Shown here piece after piece: positions 51,874-62,077 of a DNA stretch of 64,000 bases. Each line of letters begins with the position of its first letter. Position 1 is the first letter of the stretch. Both the position numbers and the translations under genes were made by a program. Source of the stretch: Tolypothrix sp. FACHB-123. GTDB lineage: Bacteria; Cyanobacteriota; Cyanobacteriia; Cyanobacteriales; Nostocaceae. The stretch lies in the NCBI RefSeq assembly GCF_014697075.1, contig NZ_JACJRE010000017.1, positions 1 through 64,000 on the forward strand, given 5' to 3'. The notes under the pieces were generated by a model. It searched no databases. It worked only from the letters and a program-made list of their open reading frames with translations, and was not told the DNA's origin.

Positions 51874-52692
51874 CTAACTAATTCTCCTGTAAAGCTTCTC
51901 GCGGGCATCTAAGGCTTCATACTGGGTTTCATAAGGTGTAAATTTCAGTGATTCTTGTCGTCCTAAACCTAAAATTCCAAACCTAATTAAGCTGTCGTAA
52001 AGTAGATGATGTACCCGATTTTGTAGGGTTTTATCAAAGTAGATTAAGACATTGCGACACAATATGACATTAAATTCATTAAAAGAACCATCTGTAACTA
52101 AATTATGCGGTGAAAAGACAATATTTTCCTTTAGAGATGAGCGAAAAATAGCGCTGTCGTAGGCGGCTGTGTAATATTCGGAAAAATAAGTTTTACCACC
52201 TGCTTGCAAATAATTATGGGTATACTGCTGCATTAATTCTATAGGAAAAATCCCATCTTTTGCTTTGCGTAATACTGTTTCATTCATATCTGTGGCATAA
52301 AGACGGGAACGTTGATAAAGCCCTTCTTCTTGCAGCAAGATTGCCATAGAATAAACTTCTTCGCCAGTAGAGCAACCTGCGTGCCAAATGCGAATAAAAG
52401 GATAAGTTTTTAATAGCGGTATAACTTTTGTTCTAAAAGCCAAATAAAAACTAGCATCACGAAACATTGAAGTTACATGAACGGAAAGATTTAATAAAAA
52501 TCGTTCCATGCATTCGCGATCGTGCAGGACTTTTTCTTGTAAAGCGGAGATGGTAGTTAAATTTTCTGCATGAATGGTATTCCAAATCCGACGTTTAAGA
52601 GAAGCTAGGGCATAATTGCGAAAATCTAAACCATAGTAACGGTATATGCCCTCTAGTAAAAGGTGAATTTCGATTTCTTCTAAAGTGGACAT
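51874..52692 (-). CDS. CheR-type protein-glutamate methyltransferase
   Basis: 272 aa. The N-terminal helical domain (~1-75; R-x-x-x-R-I-W-N-T) is followed by the SAM-binding domain with I-W-H-A-G-C-S-T-G-E-E (102-112) and F-N-V-I-L-C-R-N-V-L-I-Y-F. CheR methylates glutamates of chemoreceptors; CheR-like proteins beside hybrid kinases in cyanobacteria may act on other sensors. The start is the ATG at 52692. A longer frame reads through GGGCATT heptamers (C-P-M-P-N-A-Q repeats) and is an artefact. It lies downstream of the poly-HAMP kinase on the same strand, separated by a 21-bp-period array. No chemoreceptor gene is seen. Confidence 0.9.
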   Translation of the reverse strand: MSTLEEIEIHLLLEGIYRYYGLDFRNYALASLKRRIWNTIHAENLTTISALQEKVLHDRECMERFLLNLSVHVTSMFRDASFYLAFRTKVIPLLKTYPFIRIWHAGCSTGEEVYSMAILLQEEGLYQRSRLYATDMNETVLRKAKDGIFPIELMQQYTHNYLQAGGKTYFSEYYTAAYDSAIFRSSLKENIVFSPHNLVTDGSFNEFNVILCRNVLIYFDKTLQNRVHHLLYDSLIRFGILGLGRQESLKFTPYETQYEALDAREKLYRRIS

Positions 52693-52749
52693 GGGATATT
52701 GGGCATTGGGCATTGGGCATTGGGCATTGGGCATTGGGCATTGGGTATT
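52693..52749. repeat. GGGCATT heptamer tandem repeat abutting the cheR start
   Basis: About seven GGGCATT copies directly upstream of the cheR ATG, leaving no room for a normal ribosome-binding site outside the repeat. Copy-number changes here could affect cheR translation. Confidence 0.85.
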
Positions 52750-52769
52750 ATTAATCAAAAGTTAGACTT

Positions 52770-53084
52770 AAAGGTGCAACTTCCAGCATCAAAGCCGCAA
52801 TGTTGAGGTTTAAAGGTGCAACTTCCAGCATCAAAGCCGCAATGTTGAGGTTTAAAGGTGCAACTTCCGAGATAAAAGCCGCAATGTTGAGGTTTAAAGA
52901 TGCAACTTCCGAGATAAAAGCCGCAACGTTGAAGTTTAAAGGTGCAACTTCCGAGATAAAAGCCGCAATGTTGAGGTTTAAAGGTGCAACTTCCAGCATC
53001 AAAGCCGCAACATTCATGCTTAAAACTACAATTTCCAAGATAAAAGCCCCAACCTCCGCAATCAAAACTCTAACTTCCAACCTC
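52770..53084. repeat. 21/42-bp tandem array 3
   Basis: Fifteen 21-bp segments, each starting with AAA. They alternate as a 42-bp pair (AAAGGTGCAACTTCCAGCAT+C then AAAGCCGCAATGTTGAGGTT+T) for about six pairs, then decay. AGCATC and GAGATA variants swap inside the pair. Both strands stay open; on the minus strand the frame starts 13 bp after the kinase stop and runs toward cheR with V-A-P-L-N-L-N-I-A-A heptads. Coding status is undecided. Confidence 0.88.
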
Positions 53085-53119
53085 AAAACCTCTAGCCCCA
53101 TGCCCAATGCCCCATGCCC

Positions 53120-56100
53120 CTACCTATACAGCCAAACGCGCAATAAAGAAAGCAACTGTTCGGTATCTACAGGCTTAGTAATGTAATCTGATGCGCCGGC
53201 GGCGATGCATTTTTCGCGATCGCCTTGCATGGCTTTGGCGGTGAGGGCAATAATTGGTAAACTGCGTAATTTGGGGTTTTGACGGATGAGCTTGGTTGTT
53301 TCGTAACCGTCCATTTCTGGCATCATTACGTCCATTAAGACAATATCAATGTCTGGTGTATTGTCTAACAGGGCAATTCCTTCTCTACCATTCTCCGCAT
53401 AGACTACGTGCATTTGATATCGCTCTAGCATACTTGTTAAGGCGAAGATGTTACGCACATCGTCATCGACAATTAATACTTTTTTGTGGGTGAGCAAATA
53501 GTCTCTAGCATGTAGCTGTTCTAATATTTCTCGTTTGGGGGCTGGTAAGTTTGCTTGGACTCGGTGTAAAAATAATGCGGTTTCATCTAAGAGGCGTTCT
53601 GGCGATCGCACATCTTTGACAATGATTGTATCTGCTAAGCGTCGCAGTTCTGTTTCCTGGGTGCGATTGAGTTCTTGACCTGTATAAACAATGATTGGTA
53701 ATGTTTTCCCATTGGGTAAGAGTTTAATCTGCTCGATTAACTCAAAACCTGTCATGTCTGGTAAGCCTAAATCCAGCACTAGACAATCATAGTACTGATT
53801 TTGAATGGCTTCGAGGGCGGCTTTTCCTGTACCTACGGCTGTGGTGGTTACGTCGCTATTACCAATTAGTTCGACAATGCTGTGGCGTTGGGTTTCGTCG
53901 TCTTCTACTACTAGCAAGTTTTTCACTCGCCGTTCGATAAAGCCTTTAATTTTATTTAAGGCTTCGGAAATCACTTCGCTGGTTAAGGGTTTTTGTAAAT
54001 ATGCGATCGCGCCGAGTTGTAAACCCCGTTGTCTTCCTTCTTCCACAGTGATGATATGAACGGGGATGTGGCGGGTTTTGGGGTTATGTTTTAACCTGTC
54101 TAGCACCGTCCAACCGTCCATTTCTGGTAAGCGAATATCTAATAAAATGGCGGAAGGATGATATTGCTGGGCTAGGGAGAGTCCAATATTGCCATTTTGG
54201 GCGGTAATCACCTTAAATCCCTGCTGGCGCGCCATATCTAAAAGGATACGGGCAAAGTTAATGTCATCTTCTACGATTAATAAAACGCGATCGTCTTCTG
54301 CCAGGATAGCGCGATCGTCGTTCAGCACTGAAGAATTGTTGCTAGGGGCGAGCAATTGGGGGCCGATAATTGGTCTGGGTGTTAAAGGTTCAGCAACAGT
54401 TAACCCACGCAAATCCGGGCTGGTTTGGGGGAGGTAGAAAGTAAAGGTACTACCTTGATTCGGTTCGCTGACAAGTTTAATTTCTCCACCAAATAAGCGG
54501 GCGATTTCGCGGCTAATTGATAAACCTAATCCTGTACCACCGTATTTCCTACTAGTACTACCATCAGCTTGTTGGAAGGCTTCAAAAATTACTTTCTGTT
54601 TATCTGGCGCAATTCCTATACCTGTATCCCTAACAGAGAAAGCAATAACATTGTGGGCGCGATTTAAGGCTTCTTGGGTAAGACTCCAACCTTCTTTAAC
54701 TACCTCCACCCGCAAGCAGACTTCGCCACGTTCGGTGAATTTAAAAGCGTTGGAAAGTAAATTTTTCAGGACTTGTTGTAAGCGTTTGCTATCTGTGTAT
54801 AGGGTTTTGGGTAAGTCCGGCGCAAGTTCAATTGTAAAGCCCAGTCCTTTGTTCTGAGCAATTTGCCCAAAGGTGCGTTCTAATTGATCGCCTAACTCCG
54901 AAAATAGCATCTGGTGCATATCAATTGACATGGTTCCAGATTCGATTTTCGCCAGATCCAAAATGTCATTAATTAAAGTCAATAAGTCAGTACCCGCAGA
55001 GTAAATTGTTTGACTATATTCAATTTGCTTACCTGTCAGGTTACCTTCGGTGTTATCGGCTAACAGTCGCGCCAAAATCAACAAGCTATTTAGTGGTGTC
55101 CGCAATTCGTGGGACATATTCGCCAGGAATTCGGATTTATATTTAGATGAAAGGGCGAGTTGTTCGGCTTTCTCTTCCAAAGAACGCCTAGCTTGTTCTA
55201 TCTCTAAATTCTTCCGCTCAACTTCCTTCTTTTGCAACGCCAACAATTCGGCTTTTTCTTCTAATTCAGCGTTGGTTTGTTGGAGTTCTTCTTGCTGTCC
55301 TTTGAGTAAATCTTCGGAAGCTTTGAGTGATTGGGCTTGCTGTTCTAGCCGCTTGTTGGTTTCCCTCAGTTCGTTTTGCTGGGTTTGCAGTTCTTCCGCT
55401 AAAGATTGGGATTGTTTGAGTAATTCTTCGGTGCGCATGGAAGCTGCGATGGTATTTAAGACGATCGCAATACTTTCGGTAAGCTGGTCAAAGAAGGTTA
55501 AATGTATTTCGCTGAAGCGACGGAAGGAAGCTAATTCTATAACGGCTGTGACTTGTCCTTCAAACAACACAGGTAATACAACCGCATTCAGGGGTGAAGC
55601 TTCGCCTAAACCTGAGCTAATTTTCACATAATCACTCGGCACATCTGTTAACAGAATTCTTTCTTTTTCCAAAGCACATTGTCCTACCAAACCTTCACCC
55701 AGGTAGAAACGGTTCGCTAAATGTCTCCGTTCGCGATAAGCATAGCTACTGAGTAATTTGAGGAAAGCCTGATGATCGGTGGCTTCCATCATGTAGAATA
55801 CGCCATGTTGCGCGCCTACTAATGGTGCTAGTTCCGAGAGGATGAGTTTAGAAACTGTTTCCAAATCACGCTGACCTTGCAACATGCGCGTAAACTTAGC
55901 GAGGTTTGTTTTCAACCAATCTTGCTCAGTATTTTTCTGGGTAGTCTCTCGCAGGTTAGCGATCATTTGGTTGATGTTGTCTTTGAGGATAGCCACTTCC
56001 CCTAAAGCTTCCACCGCAATCGACCGAGTTAAATCGCCCTTAGTAACCGCTGTTGCTACTTCTGCGATCGCCCTTAGTTGTGTAGTTAAAGTTGCAGCTA

Positions 56101-59100
56101 GTTCGTTCACATTATCTGTCAAATCTTTCCAAGTACCCGCCGCACCAGGTACTCTGGCTTGTCCGCCTAATTTTCCTTCAATTCCTACTTCCCGCGCTAC
56201 TGTGGTTACCTGATTGGCAAAAGTTGCTAGGGTATCAATCATTTCGTTGATTGTTTCCGCGAGGGTTTCAATTTCTCCCTTCGCATCCAGCATTAATTTA
56301 CGTTTCAAGTCCCCATTCGCCACCGCTGTGACAACTCTGGCGATACCCCGCACCTGGGCTGTTAAATTACCCGCCATCGAGTTGACATTATCTGTTAAAT
56401 CCTTCCAAGTTCCCGCCACACCTTTAACTTGGGCCTGTCCGCCTAATTTTCCTTCCGTTCCCACCTCCCTTGCTACCCGCGTTACTTCCGAAGCAAAGGA
56501 ACTCAGTTGATCCACCATTGTATTGATGGTGTCTTTCAACTCCAAAATTTCCCCGCGCACATCTACAGTAATTTTCTTGGATAAGTCGCCATTCGCCACC
56601 GCTTTGGTAACTTCTGCAATGTTCCGCACCTGGGCTGTTAAGTTCCCCGCCATCGAGTTCACATTGTCGGTGAGGTCTTTCCACGTCCCCGCCACACCTC
56701 TAACGTAAGCTTGTACGCCGAGTTTTCCTTCCGTTCCCACCTCTCGCGCTACCCTGGTTACCTCAGAGGCGAAGGAATTTAATTGATCCACCATTGTATT
56801 GATGGTGTTTTTCAACTCCAAAATTTCGCCCTTCACATCCACAGTGATTTTCTTGGATAAATCACCATTCGCCACTGCTGTAGTAACTTCTGCAATGTTC
56901 CGCACTTGGGCTGTCAAGCTTCCCGCCATGAAATTCACGCTGTCGGTGAGGTCTTTCCAGGTTCCCGCAACTCCTTTCACCTCTGCTTGTACACCTAATT
57001 TTCCTTCCGTTCCCACCTCTCGCGCTACCCTGGTTACCTCAGAGGCGAAGGAGTTTAATTGATCCACCATTGTATTAACGGTGTTTTTCAACTCCAAAAT
57101 TTCCCCTTTGACATCCACAGAAATCTTCTTCGATAAGTCGCCATTAGCTACAGCTGTGGTAACTGCGGCGATGTTCCGCACTTGGGCTGTTAAACTACCC
57201 GCCATAAAATTCACGCTGTCGGTTAAGTCTTTCCAGGTTCCCGCAACACCGCGTACATCAGCTTGTACACCCAATTTACCTTCGCTTCCCACCTCTCGCG
57301 CTACCCTAGTTACCTCAGAGGCGAAGGAATTTAATTGATCCACCATGATATTGATGGTGTTCTTCAACTCCAAAATTTCGCCTTTAACTTGGACAGTAAT
57401 TTTCTTCGATAAGTCACCATTTGCGATCGCCGTCGCAACTTCTGCTATATTCCTTACTTGGTCGGTGAGGTTACCCGCCATCATGTTCACCGCACCTGTT
57501 AAATCTTTCCAGGTTCCCGCTACACCGCGTACTTCCGCTTGTACGCCTAACTTCCCTTCCGTTCCCACCTCCCGCGCTACCCTGGTTACTTCCGATGCAA
57601 AGGAACTGAGTTGATCCACCATAGTATTGATGGTATTTTTCAACTCTAAAATTTCGCCCTTCACATCCACAGTAATTTTCTTCGATAAATCACCAGTCGC
57701 CACTGCTGTAGTTACTTCCGCAATATTCCGGACTTGGGCTGTTAAACTACCCGCCATAAAATTCACGCTGTCGGTTAAGTCTTTCCAAGTACCCGCAACA
57801 CCGCGTACATCAGCTTGTACTCCCAGTTTCCCCTCACTTCCCACCTCTCGCGCTACCCTGGTAACTTCCGACGCAAAGGAATTTAATTGATCCACCATTG
57901 TATTGATGGTATTTTTCAACTCCAAAATTTCGCCCTTCACATCCACAGTGATTTTCTTCGATAAGTCACCCGTCGCTACAGCTGTAGTTACTTCCGCAAT
58001 ATTCCGCACTTGGGCTGTTAAACTACCCGCCATGAAATTCACGCTGTCGGTTAAATCTTTCCACGTACCAGCCACACCGCGAACTTCTGCTTGTCCCCCT
58101 AATTTACCTTCCGCCCCTACTTCCCGCGCTACCCTAGTAACTTCCGATGCAAAAGAATTTAGTTGATCCACCATAATATTGACGGTGTTTTTCAACTCCA
58201 AAATTTCGCCCTTCACATCTACAGTAATTTTCTTGGATAAATCCCCATTCGCCACCGCCGTAGTTACTTCCGCAATATTCCGTACCTGGGCTGTCAAATT
58301 CCCCGCCATCAAGTTAACGTTATCTGTTAAATCTTTCCAAGTACCAGCCACACCGCGAACTTCTGCTTGTACACCTAACTTCCCTTCCGTCCCCACTTCC
58401 CTTGCTACCCTGGTAACTTCCGACGCAAAGGAATTTAATTGATCCACCATCGTGTTGATGGTATTTTTCAACTCCAAAATTTCGCCCTTCACATCCACGG
58501 TGATTTTCTTGGATAAGTCGCCATTCGCCACAGCTGTAGTTACTTCCGCAATATTCCGCACCTGCGCCGTCAAACTACCCGCCATGAAATTCACGCTGTC
58601 GGTTAAATCTTTCCACGTACCCGCCACACCGCGAACTTCTGCTTGTCCGCCTAATTTTCCTTCCGCGCCTACTTCCCGCGCCACTCTGGTAACTTCCGAT
58701 GCAAAGGAATTGAGTTGATCAACCATGATATTGACGGTGTTTTTCAACTCTAAAATTTCGCCTTTAACGTTTACAGTAATTTTCTTGGATAAATCGCCAT
58801 TGGCTACCGCCGTTGTTACTTCCGCAATGTTACGTACCTGAGCAGTTAAATTCCCTGCCATCAAGTTAACGTTGTCGGTCAAATCTTTCCATGTACCCGC
58901 CACACCGCGAACTTCAGCTTGTACGCCCAATTTCCCTTCCGTACCCACCTCTCGCGCTACTCTGGTTACCTCAGACGCAAAGGAGTTTAATTGATCCACC
59001 ATCGTGTTGACGGTGTTCTTCAATTCGAGAATTTCGCCTTTGACATTAACTGTAATTTTCTTCGATAAGTCACCATTTGCGATCGCAGTTGCAACTTCTG

Positions 59101-59722
59101 CAATATTACGTACCTGTCCGGTTAAATTTCCTGCCATTAAATTGACATTATCTGTCAAATCCTTCCAAGTTCCCGCCACACCGCGAACTTCGGCTTGTAC
59201 GCCTAACTTCCCTTCTGTCCCCACTTCCCGCGCTACCCTAGTAACTTCCGATGCAAAGGAACCAAGCCTATCTACCATTGTGTTGACAATATTGGCAGTT
59301 TGTAGAAATTCTCCCTTCAGGGGTCTACCTTCAATTTCTGGGGCGATAGTTTGAGATAAATCACCATTAGCCACAGCCCTTATTACCCTTGTAGTTTCTG
59401 CTGTTGGCTGAACTAAATCTGTAATTAAACTGTTAACAGAATTGACGCAACTTAACCAAGAACCGCGAACATTTCCTAAAGAAGCACGTTCGGAAACATT
59501 ACCATCTTTGCCCACAACATTACCGATGCGCTGTAACTCTGCTGCCATGCGCTCATTTTGATCGATAATGTCATTAAGCGTATCAGCAATTTTTCCCGCC
59601 ATTCCTGTTTGATCAATCGGCATCCGAGCAGAAAAATCGCCTTTTTTAACAGCATTTAACGTTCTTAATAACTGTTTTAAATCTAGGTTGTCGCTTTCTC
59701 TGATTAACTGTTCAGTTGCCAT
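53120..59722 (-). CDS. Poly-HAMP hybrid histidine kinase (2200 aa, Nik1-like)
   Basis: No membrane segment. Residues 1-112 carry a first HAMP pair. Twelve tandem units of 92-93 residues follow (113-1217; [17 protein letters not shown] ... [14 protein letters not shown]), each two HAMP-like domains, then a final HAMP (~1218-1265). After these come a GAF domain (~1285-1430), a long coiled coil (~1440-1525), a kinase (S-H-E-L-R-T-P, His1538; N, G1 and G2 intact) and three receivers (I-V-E-D-D, V-V-E-D-D, I-V-D-D-D starts). Fungal Nik1/Os-1 osmosensors share the poly-HAMP kinase design, with fewer units. The last receiver ends the protein. It precedes cheR on the same strand. Confidence 0.92.
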   Translation of the reverse strand: MATEQLIRESDNLDLKQLLRTLNAVKKGDFSARMPIDQTGMAGKIADTLNDIIDQNERMAAELQRIGNVVGKDGNVSERASLGNVRGSWLSCVNSVNSLITDLVQPTAETTRVIRAVANGDLSQTIAPEIEGRPLKGEFLQTANIVNTMVDRLGSFASEVTRVAREVGTEGKLGVQAEVRGVAGTWKDLTDNVNLMAGNLTGQVRNIAEVATAIANGDLSKKITVNVKGEILELKNTVNTMVDQLNSFASEVTRVAREVGTEGKLGVQAEVRGVAGTWKDLTDNVNLMAGNLTAQVRNIAEVTTAVANGDLSKKITVNVKGEILELKNTVNIMVDQLNSFASEVTRVAREVGAEGKLGGQAEVRGVAGTWKDLTDSVNFMAGSLTAQVRNIAEVTTAVANGDLSKKITVDVKGEILELKNTINTMVDQLNSFASEVTRVAREVGTEGKLGVQAEVRGVAGTWKDLTDNVNLMAGNLTAQVRNIAEVTTAVANGDLSKKITVDVKGEILELKNTVNIMVDQLNSFASEVTRVAREVGAEGKLGGQAEVRGVAGTWKDLTDSVNFMAGSLTAQVRNIAEVTTAVATGDLSKKITVDVKGEILELKNTINTMVDQLNSFASEVTRVAREVGSEGKLGVQADVRGVAGTWKDLTDSVNFMAGSLTAQVRNIAEVTTAVATGDLSKKITVDVKGEILELKNTINTMVDQLSSFASEVTRVAREVGTEGKLGVQAEVRGVAGTWKDLTGAVNMMAGNLTDQVRNIAEVATAIANGDLSKKITVQVKGEILELKNTINIMVDQLNSFASEVTRVAREVGSEGKLGVQADVRGVAGTWKDLTDSVNFMAGSLTAQVRNIAAVTTAVANGDLSKKISVDVKGEILELKNTVNTMVDQLNSFASEVTRVAREVGTEGKLGVQAEVKGVAGTWKDLTDSVNFMAGSLTAQVRNIAEVTTAVANGDLSKKITVDVKGEILELKNTINTMVDQLNSFASEVTRVAREVGTEGKLGVQAYVRGVAGTWKDLTDNVNSMAGNLTAQVRNIAEVTKAVANGDLSKKITVDVRGEILELKDTINTMVDQLSSFASEVTRVAREVGTEGKLGGQAQVKGVAGTWKDLTDNVNSMAGNLTAQVRGIARVVTAVANGDLKRKLMLDAKGEIETLAETINEMIDTLATFANQVTTVAREVGIEGKLGGQARVPGAAGTWKDLTDNVNELAATLTTQLRAIAEVATAVTKGDLTRSIAVEALGEVAILKDNINQMIANLRETTQKNTEQDWLKTNLAKFTRMLQGQRDLETVSKLILSELAPLVGAQHGVFYMMEATDHQAFLKLLSSYAYRERRHLANRFYLGEGLVGQCALEKERILLTDVPSDYVKISSGLGEASPLNAVVLPVLFEGQVTAVIELASFRRFSEIHLTFFDQLTESIAIVLNTIAASMRTEELLKQSQSLAEELQTQQNELRETNKRLEQQAQSLKASEDLLKGQQEELQQTNAELEEKAELLALQKKEVERKNLEIEQARRSLEEKAEQLALSSKYKSEFLANMSHELRTPLNSLLILARLLADNTEGNLTGKQIEYSQTIYSAGTDLLTLINDILDLAKIESGTMSIDMHQMLFSELGDQLERTFGQIAQNKGLGFTIELAPDLPKTLYTDSKRLQQVLKNLLSNAFKFTERGEVCLRVEVVKEGWSLTQEALNRAHNVIAFSVRDTGIGIAPDKQKVIFEAFQQADGSTSRKYGGTGLGLSISREIARLFGGEIKLVSEPNQGSTFTFYLPQTSPDLRGLTVAEPLTPRPIIGPQLLAPSNNSSVLNDDRAILAEDDRVLLIVEDDINFARILLDMARQQGFKVITAQNGNIGLSLAQQYHPSAILLDIRLPEMDGWTVLDRLKHNPKTRHIPVHIITVEEGRQRGLQLGAIAYLQKPLTSEVISEALNKIKGFIERRVKNLLVVEDDETQRHSIVELIGNSDVTTTAVGTGKAALEAIQNQYYDCLVLDLGLPDMTGFELIEQIKLLPNGKTLPIIVYTGQELNRTQETELRRLADTIIVKDVRSPERLLDETALFLHRVQANLPAPKREILEQLHARDYLLTHKKVLIVDDDVRNIFALTSMLERYQMHVVYAENGREGIALLDNTPDIDIVLMDVMMPEMDGYETTKLIRQNPKLRSLPIIALTAKAMQGDREKCIAAGASDYITKPVDTEQLLSLLRVWLYR
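56072..59386 (-). repeat. 276-bp in-frame tandem repeats encoding the HAMP array
   Basis: Twelve consecutive units (276 bp each; the first 279) inside the poly-HAMP kinase gene. Units 2 to 11 are nearly identical in protein. Units 3 and 5 differ at one residue, as do units 2 and 4 in most of their length, so a two-unit block seems to have duplicated. The outer units (1 and 12) are the most divergent. Confidence 0.88.
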
Positions 59723-59798
59723 TAGCTTATCCTTTAGGAATTTATTTTATATATTTTTTCTCCCCATTTTGCCTGGGGGAATACTATTAAGTTCACAA

Positions 59799-59858
59799 GT
59801 AGCACTATTGAGGACAGGATTAAATTCAGCAAATAACTCTATCCTCAAATGGTGCTAC
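59799..59858 (-). promoter_or_regulatory. Imperfect inverted repeat upstream of the poly-HAMP kinase gene
   Basis: GTAGCACTATTGAGGACAG and CTATCCTCAAATGGTGCTAC are inverted around a ~20-base AT-rich loop, 76-136 bp before the kinase start codon. It could be a leader hairpin, an operator or a small repeat; no relative was found elsewhere in the window. The region 59859-60162 beyond it holds no recognisable gene. Confidence 0.45.
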
Positions 59859-60162
59859 TACCACACTTATTAGAATTTCTCTTAGCCAATCATAGCCTTT
59901 GCTTCGTCCTGAGGATAGCTGCTGCACAGAGATTTTTGCAAGCAAATGTTGACTCAGTTTGTTTACCTATTCCTTTTGGCATATATCTTGAGGGGGAAGA
60001 TTTTTAGAAAACCATAGAGATAAATAATCTTGCTGTTGTTAACTCAACTAATTGCCACAAAGTTAAGCAAATAATTTTAGGAATTATGCAATCAGGAAAA
60101 TCTCAATTTTTTAATAGAATTCGCGGCTATAAGACTTGATTGTTGAAATGTACGTAGAAATA

Positions 60163-60288
60163 TATAGCAATCTTAAATGATTTGTGAAATATTATATGTA
60201 GGTTCGTTGACTGTTAACTGTCAACGGTTAACAGTCAACAGTCAACAGCCAAAACCGATATTTTTCACAACTGAAATAGGATCGCTAT
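60163..60288. mobile_element. ~125-bp palindromic element with heptamer core, copy C (inverted)
   Basis: TATAGCAATCTTAAATGATT...TGAAATAGGATCGCTA, with TTTGTGAAATATTATATGTA / GATATTTTTCACAACTG arms around GTTGACTGTTAACTGTCAAC repeats. It is inverted relative to copies A (19931) and B (42971). Between it and 60603 only repeat debris is seen (CGCCGTCATCCTCAAAGGCTG at ~60395). Confidence 0.75.
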
Positions 60289-60603
60289 ATGTAGTGGTTT
60301 ATGCAATTAATTTTGATGAGTTGCTAGATCCTCGACTTCTTGAAGAATACAACTGGCGCATCAGGGGTAAGATCCCTTGCTGATCCTGAAATCTCGCCGT
60401 CATCCTCAAAGGCTGCTATTGAAGAAAACCCACGGGGGTAGCAAAGGCTTGCCAATATTTTTCTTCTTCTTCTGGTGTAAACATTGCAATCAACCCGAAA
60501 AACTTGCGCAAATAGCTGTTCGCTGTAAGCTTTCATACTAGCTGCTGCTACTTCTGCTGTCACAGTATCTTGGAAGTAGGTAGGAATATTTCAGAAATTA
60601 AAT

Positions 60604-61413
60604 ATGAATCCTATAGTTACCCAGCAGGGACAAAAAGCTAGTATTCTCGGTTTAGCAGCACAGTCACAGCTAGATGCTAATTCTATTTCAACGGCGTTTG
60701 CAGGGGGAATTAATTATTATTTCTTTTACAATCTGGAGTCGGAAAACTTCCTTACTGGGCTAAAATCTCTGCTCAAAGAAAAGCGCCAACAAATTTTAGT
60801 TGCTACTGGGAGCGAAAACCGAGATATCAACGCTTTGCGTCGTTACCTTGACTCGGTGCGCCATCGCCTAAATGTTGATAGCGTAGATGTGTTTTTTGTG
60901 GAATATGTGTTTCCTGGTGATGATAGCAAACAAATTCAGGCAGTGTTGGAAGAATTGCGATCGCACCAACAAACAGGAGCAATCCGCTATGTAGGAGTAA
61001 CTACCCATAATCGACCGATTGCTTTAGAAATAATACAGCATCAGCAGTGTGACATATTAATGCATCGTTATAATATGGCTCACCGCAAAGCGGAAGAAGA
61101 TGTTTTACCCACTGCTTACCAAGCTGGTATTCCTGTAGTTGCCTTTACTTGTACGCGCTGGGGTTCCCTACTTACCAAGCATCCTCATTGGCAAATGCAA
61201 CCACCCACCGCCGCCGATTGTTACCGTTACGCACTGCATCATCCGGCGGTAAATATCGCACTTACCGCCCCTAAAACGCGCCAGGAATTAGAAGCAAACC
61301 TCAGCGTTTTCAATGCTCCCCCTCTTTCCCCTGAAGAAATCGCACACTGGCGGGAATATGGCGACTTAATTTATGGTACAGGGCAAGATGCCTTTGATAC
61401 CCAATGGGTTTAA
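60604..61413 (+). CDS. Aldo/keto reductase-family protein with degenerate active site
   Basis: 269 aa, similar in layout to the AKR TIM barrel: A-G-G-I-N-Y-Y-F-F at the strand carrying the usual Asp/Tyr, L-V-A-T-G-S-E at the Lys strand region, V-D-V-F-F-V-E-Y at the His strand, and I-R-Y-V-G-V-T-T-H-N-R late. In active AKRs these strands read G-I-N-x-x-D-T-A-x-x-Y and L-D-x-x-x-x-H. Here the Asp and His positions hold aromatic or acidic residues. The barrel is shortened at its start. It may be a non-catalytic or altered AKR; by family alone it would be annotated as an oxidoreductase. Confidence 0.75.
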   Translation: MNPIVTQQGQKASILGLAAQSQLDANSISTAFAGGINYYFFYNLESENFLTGLKSLLKEKRQQILVATGSENRDINALRRYLDSVRHRLNVDSVDVFFVEYVFPGDDSKQIQAVLEELRSHQQTGAIRYVGVTTHNRPIALEIIQHQQCDILMHRYNMAHRKAEEDVLPTAYQAGIPVVAFTCTRWGSLLTKHPHWQMQPPTAADCYRYALHHPAVNIALTAPKTRQELEANLSVFNAPPLSPEEIAHWREYGDLIYGTGQDAFDTQWV

Positions 61414-61476
61414 TTGCGGAAAGCTGGATTTCGTTTATGTAGTAATAAATCATACCAGTTGCAGAATGCGATCGCT

Positions 61477-61854
61477 ATGAGAACTAATCGTCCTTGGATG
61501 TTTGTATTTTGGGTTTATTTGACGATTTTAATGTCCATTTCCCTATCAGCTTATTTAAAAATCATTCCTAGTGAAATTGCCAAATTTCCTCATTACGATA
61601 CGATTTTGCATTTCCTATTATTAGGTATCGCCGCATTTGTCAGCCATTTAGCCTTTAACAAAGTCAAATTTAATATTGGTAATATTGCTTTACCAATTGC
61701 GCCGATGATTGTTATATTGTTTTGTTTAATTGACGAAATCATTCAACATTTCGTCCCCTATCGTTCAGCCGATCCAGTTGATTTATTAGCTGACCTTTGC
61801 GGTATTGTATTATTTACTTGGTTAGCAGAAAAGCAAAAGTTGCGCCAAGCTTAA
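61477..61854 (+). CDS. VanZ-like membrane protein
   Basis: 125 aa from the ATG at 61477; the frame is open further upstream but only to a TTG inside unconserved sequence. Four hydrophobic segments are present. H-Y-D-T-I-L-H-F-L-L-L-G (K/H-x-x-H motif) and D-E-I-I-Q-H-F-V-P-Y-R-S-A-D-P-V-D-L-L-A-D are the VanZ-family signature. VanZ confers low-level teicoplanin resistance in enterococci, but most members have unknown roles. It lies 63 bp after the AKR-like gene and may be cotranscribed with it. Confidence 0.85.
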   Translation: MRTNRPWMFVFWVYLTILMSISLSAYLKIIPSEIAKFPHYDTILHFLLLGIAAFVSHLAFNKVKFNIGNIALPIAPMIVILFCLIDEIIQHFVPYRSADPVDLLADLCGIVLFTWLAEKQKLRQA

Positions 61855-61897
61855 TTTCCAATTCCCATTCTTTCAAGTGATGGGAAAAACTTATTTT

Positions 61898-61970
61898 TCT
61901 CTCTGTGCCTCTGTGTCTCTGCGTTTTAAAAATTATTTATTTAACCACAGAGGCGCAGAGAACACAGAGA
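61898..61970. repeat. Inverted CTCTGTG / CACAGAG repeat
   Basis: TCTCTGTGCCTCTGTG and CACAGAGGCGCAGAG...ACACAGAGA form imperfect arms around TTTAAAAATTATTTATTTAA. It is a repeat type commonly seen in cyanobacterial gaps. A GGAGACGCTGCGCGTTGGCG unit follows (~62018-62060) in front of the porin stop codon. Confidence 0.7.
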
Positions 61971-62077
61971 TAAGAGAATAGGACTTACGCACACTCTACA
62001 AATTCTTCTCCCAAGGGGAGACGCTGCGCGTTGGCGGAAGCCTCTCGCAGAGAAGGCGTACTTGGCGTCTTGGCGGT

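Noticed and set aside
52693..52758. Extra 22 N-terminal residues for CheR
   Set aside because: They translate the GGGCATT heptamer array (C-P-M-P-N-A-Q repeats); the conserved protein starts at the ATG at 52692.
56214..59354. Series of ~88-codon plus-strand frames spaced 276 bp
   Set aside because: They are antisense shadows of the repeated HAMP units in the minus-strand kinase gene.
60324..60563. 79-codon minus-strand frame upstream of the AKR-like gene
   Set aside because: It runs through repeat debris, has no recognisable domain and no convincing start.
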